Shown here: positions 1 to 7,449 of the stretch, one piece after another
Numbering within the stretch: position 1 is the stretch's first letter
Layout of the letters: every line of letters starts with the position of its first letter
Made by a program: the position numbers and the translations under genes
Source: Bacillota bacterium
GTDB lineage: Bacteria; Bacillota_I; Bacilli_A; Acholeplasmatales; Acholeplasmataceae
Direction of reading: 5' to 3'
NCBI GenBank assembly: GCA_027620815.1
Contig: JAQCDH010000015.1
Location: 1-13,002 of the forward strand
Length of the DNA: 13,002 nt
Notes under the pieces: generated by a model
What the model was told of the DNA's origin: nothing
Seen by the model: the letters and a program-made list of their open reading frames with translations, nothing else
Database searches by the model: none

Positions 1-2
1 AT

Positions 3-26
3 AATATTAATTATTTTAAGGAATGA
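3..26 (+). other. Possible 3' end of an upstream gene
   Basis: The frame starting at base 3 stays open for seven codons and stops at TGA 24-26, overlapping an ATG at 23-25 in the ATGA arrangement used at three other junctions in this window. This would fit an upstream operon gene ending here. Seven codons carry almost no information, so this is only a possibility. Confidence 0.25.
18..22 (+). promoter_or_regulatory. Ribosome binding site that decides the first start
   Basis: AAGGA directly abuts the ATG at 23, leaving no spacer, but stands six bases from the ATG at 29. The second ATG is therefore the better start. Confidence 0.6.
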
Positions 27-28
27 AT

Positions 29-283
29 ATGAAAAAAGCACATTTTATATTCATAAGAATAAAGATTCATGATGAACCTGGTATTTCTTTATTCTTAAAA
101 CTATTATTTTTATTACCATTTCCACTAATTTTTATAAGAATTCTAATAAGTTTAGCACCTAAAAAAGCATTAAAAGAAGTTCCAATTCCAAAAAAAGATT
201 TAAAAGAATTACTTACTTCAAAAGGTATCCTTATCGATATTAAAACAAATGATGGCGATAAAATTTATATCAAAACAATATAG
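29..283 (+). CDS. Small hydrophobic protein related to the C-terminal domain of the SHOCT-like protein
   Basis: This 84-residue protein starts at ATG 29, chosen because of its ribosome-site spacing. It matches no named family that I recognise. Residues 5-13 (HFIFIRIKI) look like a beta strand, residues 19-43 are strongly hydrophobic, and a short charged linker leads to a second strand pair ending in DIKTNDGDKIYIKTI. By eye the whole protein aligns with residues 49-122 of the product of 683-1051, which has LFVLIKSKDGDDVKI, a VPIEFAKFMKFA segment and a closing NIRTADGDIVRIVVQ. It may therefore be a soluble or membrane-associated relative of that domain, not a simple membrane peptide, although residues 19-43 could span a membrane. 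It ends in TAG, which overlaps the ribosome site of the DUF2089 gene eight bases downstream, so the two are translationally close. Function is unknown; a role in sensing or protein-protein contact within this operon is inference. Confidence 0.7.
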   Translation: MKKAHFIFIRIKIHDEPGISLFLKLLFLLPFPLIFIRILISLAPKKALKEVPIPKKDLKELLTSKGILIDIKTNDGDKIYIKTI

Positions 284-291
284 GAGAATTT

Positions 292-681
292 ATGAAAACA
301 TTTAAAGTTCCACTTCAATGTCCTGTGTGTCAACAAGATATGACCATAGAAAAAGTGTCATGTCATCACTGTCATACATCTATTGAAGGTCATTACCATG
401 TTTCAAAGATTAATTATTTACCTGCTGAAACACAATATTTCATTGAAATCTTTTTAAAAAATCGTGGAAACATTAAAGCAGTAGAAAAAGAACTAAACGT
501 CAGTTATCCAACAGTTAAAAAGTATTTAGATGATACCATTCTAAGATTAGGATATCAACTTGATGTTGAGTTTGAATTAGATACTACAAAAGATGAAGAA
601 GATCCCATCACACTTTTAAAACAAGGTAAAATCACTGCTGAAGAAGCAACAAAAAGATTAAAAAAGAAAGGGCGACTATAA
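292..681 (+). CDS. DUF2089-family zinc-ribbon/HTH protein with a C-terminal SHOCT-like motif
   Basis: The 129-residue product opens with a zinc-ribbon pattern, CPVC at residues 10-13 and CHHC at 24-27, so four cysteines (and possibly nearby histidines) could bind zinc. Residues about 45-88 look like a helix-turn-helix of the DUF2089 type, with NIKAVEKELNVSYPTVKKYL as its core. The C-terminus (about 105-124, ITLLKQGKITAEEATKRLKK) matches the short SHOCT-like helical pair seen in YvlB/LiaX-type proteins. That motif recurs at the N-terminus of the next gene product. The likely role is a DNA-binding regulator of its own operon, with the C-terminal motif contacting the neighbour; this is inference from architecture. 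AGGAG at 282-286 is five bases from the ATG. The gene lies eight bases after the first small gene and one base before the next, so all three are probably co-translated. Confidence 0.85.
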   Translation: MKTFKVPLQCPVCQQDMTIEKVSCHHCHTSIEGHYHVSKINYLPAETQYFIEIFLKNRGNIKAVEKELNVSYPTVKKYLDDTILRLGYQLDVEFELDTTKDEEDPITLLKQGKITAEEATKRLKKKGRL

Positions 682-682
682 C

Positions 683-1051
683 ATGAGCCAATCAAGAAAA
701 GATATTCTCGATTTATTGAAAGAAGGAATAATCACAGCGGGAGAAGCAGAAATGCTACTTGATGCATTAAGTTCAGAAAGACCAACAACACAAGATGCAG
801 TGGTGATTCCTAAAAAAACAGGGCGTAAAATGCTTTTTGTATTAATTAAGTCTAAAGATGGAGATGATGTCAAAATTCAAGTTCCAATTGAGTTCGCAAA
901 ATTTATGAAATTTGCAAAATTAGACCCAAAACTTCAAGAACAAAACATTGACTTTGAAGAACTCATTAAACTCGTTGAAGATGGCATGGAAGGCGATCTC
1001 GTCAATATCAGAACTGCTGATGGAGATATCGTAAGAATTGTAGTACAATAA
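683..1051 (+). CDS. SHOCT-like domain protein (YvlB/LiaX N-terminal type)
   Basis: The 122-residue product starts with a SHOCT-like motif at residues 7-28 (ILDLLKEGIITAGEAEMLLD), of the kind found at the N-terminus of YvlB/LiaX proteins. A low-complexity linker (about 30-48) follows. Residues 49-122 form a second domain with a strand/DGD/strand unit (LFVLIKSKDGDDVKIQV), a hydrophobic helix (VPIEFAKFMKFAKL), an acidic helix (IDFEELIKLVEDG) and a final strand pair containing TADGD. There is no DUF4097-type beta-helix, so it is much shorter than YvlB. No transmembrane segment is obvious. It begins one base after the DUF2089 stop, with GAAAGGG about ten bases upstream as its ribosome site. In enterococci LiaX links antimicrobial-peptide sensing to envelope-stress signalling; applying that here is inference. 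A partner or co-regulator of the DUF2089 protein is plausible. Confidence 0.8.
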   Translation: MSQSRKDILDLLKEGIITAGEAEMLLDALSSERPTTQDAVVIPKKTGRKMLFVLIKSKDGDDVKIQVPIEFAKFMKFAKLDPKLQEQNIDFEELIKLVEDGMEGDLVNIRTADGDIVRIVVQ

Positions 1052-1073
1052 AACATAAGATAAGGAAGTCACC

Positions 1074-2825
1074 ATGTTATTTTCTAAACATTTCTTCAAA
1101 TATTATTTAAAATATATCATCCCCTATGCCATTGGCATTGGGGTTTTAATCGCCATTGATTTTGTTCAATTATACATACCAGAATACATTGGGAATATCA
1201 TTGATGAATTAAGAGGGAATCAAGATGTTTCTTATATGCAGGGCTTACTCTTACAAATTGGATTACTTGCTATTGGAATCACATTAGGAAGATTTGTTTG
1301 GCGCTTTACAATTTTTGGAGCATCACGTCGCATTCAATTTGATTTAATGAATACGATGTTCAATCATGCGACTAACCTCCAACAATCGTTTTATTCTGAA
1401 GAAAAAGTTGGTGGCATGATGGCATATTACACCAATGATTTAGAAACGATAAGAAATGCCTATGGCCCGGGAATATTAATGCTTGTAGACGGATTGGCAC
1501 TTGGGACATTCGCAGTCATTCGTATGGTACGACTCAATGCAACCATGACCTTGTATGCTGGCATACCGATGTTATTAATGTTGATTTTTTTAGTGTTTAT
1601 TTTAAGAAAATTTCAAAAACTATTTAAAACGAGACAAGCTTCATTTGAGGCATTAAGTGATTTTACGCAAGAAAATTTTTCTGGAATGTCAGTCATTCGT
1701 GCATATGTTAAAGAATTTCAACAAAAAGCAACCTTTCAAATCAAGAGTTCTGACCTTTATGAAAAAACAATTGGATTTGTAAAATACTTTGTTGTGTTTC
1801 AAATCATTATTGGAATCACAATCAATATCACGATTTTATTTATCGTGATTTATGGTAGCTCAACTGTGATACAAACCAACAATTTAACGATTGGTGAACT
1901 TACCTCTTATATTGCTTATTTCTTTACATTGATTTGGCCAATTATGGCACTTGCTCAGTTTTTTAGTATTCAATCTCAAGCAAAAGCAAGTGCTGAGCGA
2001 ATTAGTGAATATTTAGATACTGAGGTCGAAGTTAAAGATCAAGAAGATGCATTAGACATTGAACTTACAGGACATATTGAACTTAAAAAATTAACGTTTC
2101 AATATCCAGATGGAGATAAACCTGTACTCAAAGACATTAGTTTTGACATTAAAAAAGGTGAAATGGTAGGGATTTTAGGACGTACTGGAAGTGGTAAAAG
2201 TTCTTTAGTCGATTTATTTTTAAGAACGTATAACATCGATAAACATATGTTTTTTATTGATGGCTATGACGTGATGGATTTAAAAATCAATCGCGTAAGA
2301 GATTTAATGGGGTATGTGCCTCAAGATAACTTCTTATTTTCTGAAACCATTTTAGACAATATTTTATTTGCTTTTGATGAAAAAGATGAAGTAATCGCAG
2401 AAAAAGCAGCAAAATTATCAGATGTTCATGATAATATTAGTGAATTTAAAGATCAGTATGAAACTATGTTAGGTGAACGTGGTGTGACAGTATCTGGAGG
2501 TCAAAAACAACGTTTAAGTATCGCAAGAGCGATCGCCAAAGATCCTGAAATTTTAATTTTAGATGATTCGGTATCGGCAGTGGATACGAAAACTGAAGAA
2601 GCGATTATTTCTAATTTATTTAAGATAAGAAAAAATAAAACAACTATTTTTATCGCCCACCGTATTTCAACAGTAAAACGCATGGATAAAATCATCTTAC
2701 TTGATCAAGGCGAACTTGTTGGTATTGGAAATCATGAATCCTTACTTAAAACTTCACCACTCTATCAAGACATGGTGAAACGTCAACAACTAGAAATTAT
2801 GGTAGAAAGTGAGGATGCATCATGA
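1074..2825 (+). CDS. ABC exporter half-transporter with a degenerate ATPase site (heterodimer subunit 1)
   Basis: The 583-residue protein has the usual exporter layout. Six membrane segments fill residues about 10-310. The ATPase domain follows, with Walker A GRTGSGKS (369-376), Q-loop Q417, signature VSGGQ (473-477), Walker B ILILDD (493-498), D-loop SAVD and switch H529. The residue after the Walker B aspartate is D498 where active sites have Glu, so the site built on this subunit's Walker motifs should hydrolyse ATP poorly. The signature is canonical and can complete the active site of the partner. This asymmetry is the hallmark of heterodimeric exporters such as BmrC/BmrD, LmrC/LmrD and TM287/TM288. 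The substrate cannot be read from sequence; drugs, lipids or peptides are all possible. AAGGAAG at 1062-1068 precedes the ATG. The stop overlaps the next start (ATGA), which fits equal production of the two subunits. Confidence 0.95.
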   Translation: MLFSKHFFKYYLKYIIPYAIGIGVLIAIDFVQLYIPEYIGNIIDELRGNQDVSYMQGLLLQIGLLAIGITLGRFVWRFTIFGASRRIQFDLMNTMFNHATNLQQSFYSEEKVGGMMAYYTNDLETIRNAYGPGILMLVDGLALGTFAVIRMVRLNATMTLYAGIPMLLMLIFLVFILRKFQKLFKTRQASFEALSDFTQENFSGMSVIRAYVKEFQQKATFQIKSSDLYEKTIGFVKYFVVFQIIIGITINITILFIVIYGSSTVIQTNNLTIGELTSYIAYFFTLIWPIMALAQFFSIQSQAKASAERISEYLDTEVEVKDQEDALDIELTGHIELKKLTFQYPDGDKPVLKDISFDIKKGEMVGILGRTGSGKSSLVDLFLRTYNIDKHMFFIDGYDVMDLKINRVRDLMGYVPQDNFLFSETILDNILFAFDEKDEVIAEKAAKLSDVHDNISEFKDQYETMLGERGVTVSGGQKQRLSIARAIAKDPEILILDDSVSAVDTKTEEAIISNLFKIRKNKTTIFIAHRISTVKRMDKIILLDQGELVGIGNHESLLKTSPLYQDMVKRQQLEIMVESEDAS

Positions 2826-4624
2826 AAGATTTTAAAGAATATACAAGAGAAAAACCTGACAAAGAAATACTTTCACGCCTCATTTCTTATATTAAACCGC
2901 ATAAAAAAAGATTTATCCTTGTTTTAGTGATGATGTTGGTTTCAATTATTGTTCAACTTATTCCTTCACTGATTATTGGAGTCACGATTGATGTTGTGAT
3001 TTCACAGACGCTAACAGTCACACAAAAACTTAACTATTTAGTGTATTTAGGTGGTGGATTTGCATTACTTATGGTGGTCGCATTTAATATTGAATATCGT
3101 CAATCATTATGGCTTCAAGAAATTGGTCAAAAAATTATTCTTTCGATGCGTCATGAAGTCTTTGAACACATTCAAACGCTTGGACCAGCTCAACTTAATC
3201 AAGTACCCGTTGGTAAACTTGTCACACGAGTCACCAATGATACCAATACATTATCAGAAATGTATACCAATGTTGCAGCAAACTTAATTCGAAATGTCAT
3301 TTATTTAACAGGGATTATCATTGTTTTATTTGGTATTAATTATAAGATTACTTTAATCTTGATGTTATTTTTACCAGTTGTTTTCTTTGCAACCATTTTA
3401 TTTAGAAAGTATTCTCGTGCATCGTATCGTCAAGTAAGATCGAATGTATCTGAAGTGAATGCATTTTTATCTGAAAATTTATCTGGGATTAAAATTACAC
3501 AAGCGTTTAATCAAGAACCTAAAAAAAGAACGGTCTTTTATGAAAAATCAAATCATCTAAGAAAAAGCTATATGAAAGAAATTCTTGTTTTTGGAACGTA
3601 TCGTCCTTTAATGTATTTATTTTCAATGATTGGTGTCTTACTCATCTTATTTTTAGGAATTGGCGATGTCATCAATCAAGAAGTGTATATCTTTGTCTTT
3701 AGTGCAGGACTCTTATTTAGTTATTATAGTTACGTCAGAGATTTCTTTGAACCGATCTTACAAATGGCAGAGCAATTCAATATGCTTCAAAATGCGTTTG
3801 CTAGTGCAGAAAAAATATTTGATGTCTTAGATACAAAACCAGATATCATCAATGATGACGATGCGATTGAACTCACATCATTTAAAGGTTCTATTGTCTT
3901 TAAAGATGTATGGTTTTCATACATTCCCGATGAATGGGTATTAAAAGGTGTATCTTTTGAAGTGAAACCAGACCAAACAGTTGCCTTTGTTGGTGCCACA
4001 GGTTCTGGTAAATCCACTATTCTTAATTTAATTGTAAGAAACTATGATATTCAACAAGGTCAAATTTTAATTGATGGCATCGACATTAAAAAGATTAAAC
4101 GTGAAAGCTTACGCTCTCATATTGGTCAAATGCTTCAAGATGTGTTTTTATTTAGTGGAACATTAAAAGAAAACATTAAACTTTTTGATGAAACAAAAAC
4201 GGATGAAGATATGATTCAAGCAGCAAACTATGTTGGACTCAATCATGTCATTGAGAATTTAAATGACGGGTATGAACACAAAGTTTTAGAACGAGGTAAC
4301 AATTTTTCATCCGGTCAAAGACAACTCATTTCTTTTGCAAGAACCGTATTATATAAACCATCACTGATGATTCTTGATGAAGCAACTGCCAATATTGATA
4401 GTGAAACAGAAAGCATCATTCAAGAAAGTTTAGAGAAGATGATGAACATCTCAACCATGATTATTGTTGCTCACAGATTATCAACCATACAGCATGCAGA
4501 CCAAATCATTGTCATGAGTCATGGTAAAATAATAGAATGTGGTTCACATCAAGCGTTACTCAAAGAAAAACGACTTTACTTTAATTTATATCAACTCCAA
4601 TATGAAGAAAGAAAGGAAGAATAA
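2822..4624 (+). CDS. ABC exporter half-transporter with the catalytic glutamate (heterodimer subunit 2)
   Basis: The 600-residue partner subunit has about six membrane segments (residues about 30-320) and an ATPase domain with Walker A GATGSGKST (391-399), Q-loop Q439, Walker B MILDE (516-520) and switch H551. E520 is the catalytic glutamate. Its signature reads FSSGQ (495-499) where SGGQ is usual. The intact Walker B here pairs with the canonical signature of subunit 1 to make one active site. The altered signature pairs with the Asp-type Walker B of subunit 1 to make the degenerate one. The two deviations thus fall in the same composite site, strong evidence that these two proteins form one heterodimer. 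AGGA at 2812-2815, inside the end of subunit 1, is six bases from the start. Tight linkage with the peptidase pair downstream suggests, without proving, a peptide-related job. Confidence 0.95.
   Translation: MKDFKEYTREKPDKEILSRLISYIKPHKKRFILVLVMMLVSIIVQLIPSLIIGVTIDVVISQTLTVTQKLNYLVYLGGGFALLMVVAFNIEYRQSLWLQEIGQKIILSMRHEVFEHIQTLGPAQLNQVPVGKLVTRVTNDTNTLSEMYTNVAANLIRNVIYLTGIIIVLFGINYKITLILMLFLPVVFFATILFRKYSRASYRQVRSNVSEVNAFLSENLSGIKITQAFNQEPKKRTVFYEKSNHLRKSYMKEILVFGTYRPLMYLFSMIGVLLILFLGIGDVINQEVYIFVFSAGLLFSYYSYVRDFFEPILQMAEQFNMLQNAFASAEKIFDVLDTKPDIINDDDAIELTSFKGSIVFKDVWFSYIPDEWVLKGVSFEVKPDQTVAFVGATGSGKSTILNLIVRNYDIQQGQILIDGIDIKKIKRESLRSHIGQMLQDVFLFSGTLKENIKLFDETKTDEDMIQAANYVGLNHVIENLNDGYEHKVLERGNNFSSGQRQLISFARTVLYKPSLMILDEATANIDSETESIIQESLEKMMNISTMIIVAHRLSTIQHADQIIVMSHGKIIECGSHQALLKEKRLYFNLYQLQYEERKEE
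4613..4619 (+). promoter_or_regulatory. Ribosome binding site that decides the tldD start
   Basis: AAGGAAG lies at the end of the second ABC gene, about seven bases before the ATG at 4626. It fixes the tldD start and argues against the in-frame ATG at 4539, which lies deep inside the ABC gene. Confidence 0.8.
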
Positions 4625-4625
4625 G

Positions 4626-6011
4626 ATGTTAAATAAAAACGTGATTCAAGACCTTTTAAATGACGCATTACAAACTGGCGCTGATTTCGCTGAATTGTTT
4701 TTTGAAGATACCAATCAAGAAGCGATTCGTGTAACCTCAAAAGATGTCAGTAATGTATCCTTTAATAATGTTCATGGTGTCGGTGTGAGACTCATTAAAA
4801 ATAATGATGTCGTGTACGGGTACTCGAATGATGTCTCAGAAGAAAAAGTACGTGCGCTTGTGGTTTCATTAAGTGCATCATTTACGGGTGAGAAAAAAGA
4901 AGCAACACCACTTAGAGAGGCACTCCCATTTGATAACAAAGTCAAACGACCAATGGAAGATGTTTCTGCAAGTGAAAAAACAGAAAAATTACTCGCGTTA
5001 GCAGATGTCATTTTATCTCATGACAAAAGAATTGTTCAATCCATAACTCAATTATTATCATGGAAACAATCGATTTTAGTTGCAAACTCAAATGGTGTGT
5101 ATCAAAATGATGAACGTCATTATGCTCGTGTCATATTAATGGGCGTTGCAAGTGAAAATGGCCAAATGCAACAAGTCTTTGAAGGACCAGGACGTGCGAT
5201 GGGATTTGAAATCTTTGATGATGTTAATCCATTTGCACTTGCTAAAAATGTCGCAGAACGTGCGATCCATATGCTTTCAGCACAACCGATTGTGGCTCAA
5301 GAAATGTCAGTCGTACTCGCGAATGGTTGGGGTGGGGTTATTTTCCATGAAGCGTGTGGACATCCACTTGAAGCAACATCAGTTGCCAAGGGATTATCTC
5401 CATTTACAGGTAAACTTGGTCAAGCCATTGGATCCTCTGTTGTTACTGCGTATGATGATGGTGATGTTGATGGTGCATGGGGACGTACATCTTTTGATGA
5501 TGAAGGCATGAAAACGCAAAAGAACTTACTCATTGAAAACGGAATTTTAAAATCCTATTTAGTAGATTACAGAAACGGACTCACGATGAATCACAAACCA
5601 ACAGGATCTGGTCGTCGTCAAAACTATAAATTTCCACCAACTTCACGTATGAATACAACTTACATTGCACCTGGTAAAGATAAAGTAGAAGATATCATTA
5701 AAGATACCAAATACGGTCTATATGCAAAACAACTTGGTGGTGGTCAAGTTTCACCAGCAACAGGAGAATTTAACTTTTCAGTTTCTGAAGGTTATATGAT
5801 TGAAGATGGTAAGTTAACCACACCTGTTAAAGGTGCCATGTTGATTGGTAAAGGTCATGAAGTATTATTTAAAATTGATAAAGTTGCAGATAACTTAGAT
5901 TTTGGTCAAGGAATGTGTGGTTCTATTTCAGGATCGATTCCAACCGATGTCGGACAACCAACCATTCGTGTTTCTAAAATGACCGTTGGTGGCGCAGGAG
6001 GTCAAGCATGA
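4626..6011 (+). CDS. tldD: TldD metallopeptidase subunit
   Basis: The product is 461 residues, close to E. coli TldD at about 480. It carries the family's HExxxH metal site as HEACGH at residues 241-246, and the conserved late cysteine C431 in GQGMCGSISG, which in known structures helps bind the zinc. TldD works with TldE as a heterodimer that cuts unfolded peptides; E. coli TldD/E removes the microcin B17 leader and degrades the antitoxin CcdA. The start at 4626 is one base after the ABC stop. The end overlaps tldE by ATGA, and the codons for the C-terminal Gly-Gly form a full AGGAGGT ribosome site for tldE. The protein should be cytoplasmic, with no signal peptide or membrane segment seen. 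It may degrade or mature a peptide handled by the upstream exporter (inference), or serve general peptide turnover. Confidence 0.95.
   Translation: MLNKNVIQDLLNDALQTGADFAELFFEDTNQEAIRVTSKDVSNVSFNNVHGVGVRLIKNNDVVYGYSNDVSEEKVRALVVSLSASFTGEKKEATPLREALPFDNKVKRPMEDVSASEKTEKLLALADVILSHDKRIVQSITQLLSWKQSILVANSNGVYQNDERHYARVILMGVASENGQMQQVFEGPGRAMGFEIFDDVNPFALAKNVAERAIHMLSAQPIVAQEMSVVLANGWGGVIFHEACGHPLEATSVAKGLSPFTGKLGQAIGSSVVTAYDDGDVDGAWGRTSFDDEGMKTQKNLLIENGILKSYLVDYRNGLTMNHKPTGSGRRQNYKFPPTSRMNTTYIAPGKDKVEDIIKDTKYGLYAKQLGGGQVSPATGEFNFSVSEGYMIEDGKLTTPVKGAMLIGKGHEVLFKIDKVADNLDFGQGMCGSISGSIPTDVGQPTIRVSKMTVGGAGGQA
5996..6002 (+). promoter_or_regulatory. Consensus ribosome binding site for tldE, embedded in tldD
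   Basis: AGGAGGT is the full anti-Shine-Dalgarno match, five bases before the ATG at 6008. It lies within the last codons of tldD and is the strongest ribosome site in the window. Confidence 0.85.
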
Positions 6012-7324
6012 ACACAAAAAAGTGGATTGAATTAGGACTTTCTAAAGGTTTATCAGATGTTGAAATTTCAGTCTCTGAATCCTCATCTTTAAAAATCGTT
6101 TCTTATGAAGGAAAAATCGAACAAAATACCATTTCAGATGTTTCAACTGTTTCTATCCGCGGTGTTTTTGAAGGCAACATGGGTAAGGTAAAATTTGAAT
6201 ATATCTCTGATGAACAAGTTGATAAAATGCTTGATAAAATCATTGAAAATGCGAAAGTTTTAACGGTCAAAGAACCAGCGATCATTTATGAAGGATCCCC
6301 AACGTATCCCGAAGTGAAAGAACATGATTTTGATTTTTCAAGTGTCCCAATGACAAAAAAAGTAGACGATCTGATTACGCTTGAAATGCGCATTAGAAAC
6401 AATGAAAAAGTATCGAATGTACAAACAGCAGTGTATCAAGAAAATACAAGTGGCGCGATACTCACCAATTCAAAAGGACTTCATTTAACAAGAAAAAACC
6501 GTTTTGCATATGCGTATGGTGTCGGTGTCTTTAAAGAAGGCGAAGATGTCACAACCGCGTATGAATTCGATATATTTAAAACCTATGATCAGTTTGATCC
6601 TAATAAGCTTGCGGATATCACGATTGAAAAAGGATTAAAAAGTTTAGGGCCAGTATCATTACCAACTAAGTTTTATCCGGTTGTGTTTTCAAATGAAACA
6701 TTTTCGGATTTACTTTCTGTATTTTCAGGACTGTATTCTGCGGAATCAGCATATCGTCATTTAACGCCTTATGAAAATAAGGTAGGAGAGTCGATTGCAC
6801 AATCAAACTTTAATTTGATTGATGATCCATTGCATGATAAAGCATATTTCCAAGTGCCTTTTGATGATGAAGGGGTTGCTTGTAAGAAAAAATACATCAT
6901 TAAAGATGGTGTCTTTCAAGGGTTTATCAATGACTTAAAAATGGCATCCATATTTAATCAAGACCCATCAGGAAATAGTTTTAGTGGTGGTATTCAAACA
7001 ACGAACCTTTATTTAGAACCAGGTGAAAAAAGTTTTGATGCACTCATCAAACCTATTAGAGACGGCGTTTATATCACAGAACTCGTTGGCTTACATGCTG
7101 GTGTCAAAGCGATATCAGGAGAGTTCTCACTTCAAGCAAGTGGCTTTAAGATTGAAAACGGAAAAGTCACCTATCCAGTCAACATGATTGTTGTTTCTGG
7201 AAATTTCTTTGAAGTCATGAATGCGATTGAAGGATTTGCAAATGATTTAAAATTTGATGTCTCAGGCTTTGGTAGTCCAAGCGTGTATGTCAAATCATTA
7301 TCCATAAGTGGGGAATCTAAATAA
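6008..7324 (+). CDS. tldE: TldE/PmbA, non-catalytic partner of TldD
   Basis: The 438-residue product belongs to the TldD/PmbA family but has no HExxxH site, which is how TldE (PmbA, about 450 residues in E. coli) differs from TldD. Family features include an N-terminal fold shared with TldD, the middle segment VPFDDEGVACKKKYIIKDGV (about 289-308), and a C-terminal part rich in short beta strands around SGEFSLQASGFKIENGK. In the known heterodimer TldE helps enclose the cleavage chamber while TldD supplies the zinc site. The ATGA overlap with tldD suggests coupled translation and matched amounts. The stop codon sits inside the stem of the following terminator, so this is the last gene of the seven-gene unit. 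The family assignment is secure; the substrate is unknown. Confidence 0.93.
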   Translation: MNTKKWIELGLSKGLSDVEISVSESSSLKIVSYEGKIEQNTISDVSTVSIRGVFEGNMGKVKFEYISDEQVDKMLDKIIENAKVLTVKEPAIIYEGSPTYPEVKEHDFDFSSVPMTKKVDDLITLEMRIRNNEKVSNVQTAVYQENTSGAILTNSKGLHLTRKNRFAYAYGVGVFKEGEDVTTAYEFDIFKTYDQFDPNKLADITIEKGLKSLGPVSLPTKFYPVVFSNETFSDLLSVFSGLYSAESAYRHLTPYENKVGESIAQSNFNLIDDPLHDKAYFQVPFDDEGVACKKKYIIKDGVFQGFINDLKMASIFNQDPSGNSFSGGIQTTNLYLEPGEKSFDALIKPIRDGVYITELVGLHAGVKAISGEFSLQASGFKIENGKVTYPVNMIVVSGNFFEVMNAIEGFANDLKFDVSGFGSPSVYVKSLSISGESK

Positions 7325-7356
7325 ACCGCCTTCGGGTGGTTTATTATTGATTTTTT
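7322..7356 (+). terminator. Intrinsic terminator with UUCG tetraloop
   Basis: A nine-base-pair stem pairs 7322-7330 with 7335-7343 (one G-T pair) around the loop TTCG, giving the very stable C(UUCG)G cap. A run of six T follows at 7351-7356. The TAA stop of tldE forms the outermost bases of the stem. It closes the first operon. Confidence 0.9.
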
Positions 7357-7413
7357 CTTAATATGTAAAACTATCGTAACAATGGTTTTTTATAAGGTTT
7401 TTATATATGTTAT

Positions 7414-7422
7414 TGGTATACT
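7414..7422 (+). promoter_or_regulatory. Probable extended -10 promoter of the RND gene
   Basis: TGGTATACT fits the extended -10 form (TGn before TATACT at 7417-7422). No good -35 stands 16-18 bases upstream, which extended -10 promoters tolerate. It lies between the terminator and the RND start, with a predicted leader of about 20 bases. Confidence 0.5.
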
Positions 7423-7438
7423 TATCATGTAGAAAATT

Positions 7439-7444
7439 AAGGAG
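7439..7444 (+). promoter_or_regulatory. Ribosome binding site of the RND gene
   Basis: AAGGAG stands five bases before the ATG at 7450 and supports that start. Confidence 0.8.
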
Positions 7445-7449
7445 CAATT

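Noticed and set aside
4539..4625. N-terminal extension of TldD from an upstream ATG
   Set aside because: It lies inside the second ABC gene, encodes a lysine-rich stretch unlike TldD, and has no ribosome site. ATG 4626 has a good one and gives the family length.
5146..5511. Open frame of 121 codons inside tldD
   Set aside because: It overlaps the conserved tldD core including HEACGH, has no ribosome site and encodes a low-complexity His/Leu/Met-rich product.
23..7324. Ribosomal peptide (RiPP) biosynthesis cluster
   Set aside because: TldD/TldE beside an exporter recalls microcin maturation, but no precursor peptide, modification enzyme or immunity gene is present, so only a weaker peptide-handling hypothesis is kept.
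7411..7426. Second metal-box copy at the RND promoter
   Set aside because: GGTATAC here resembles the palindrome at 10895-10910, but the right arm does not match and the bases are explained by the extended -10 element.
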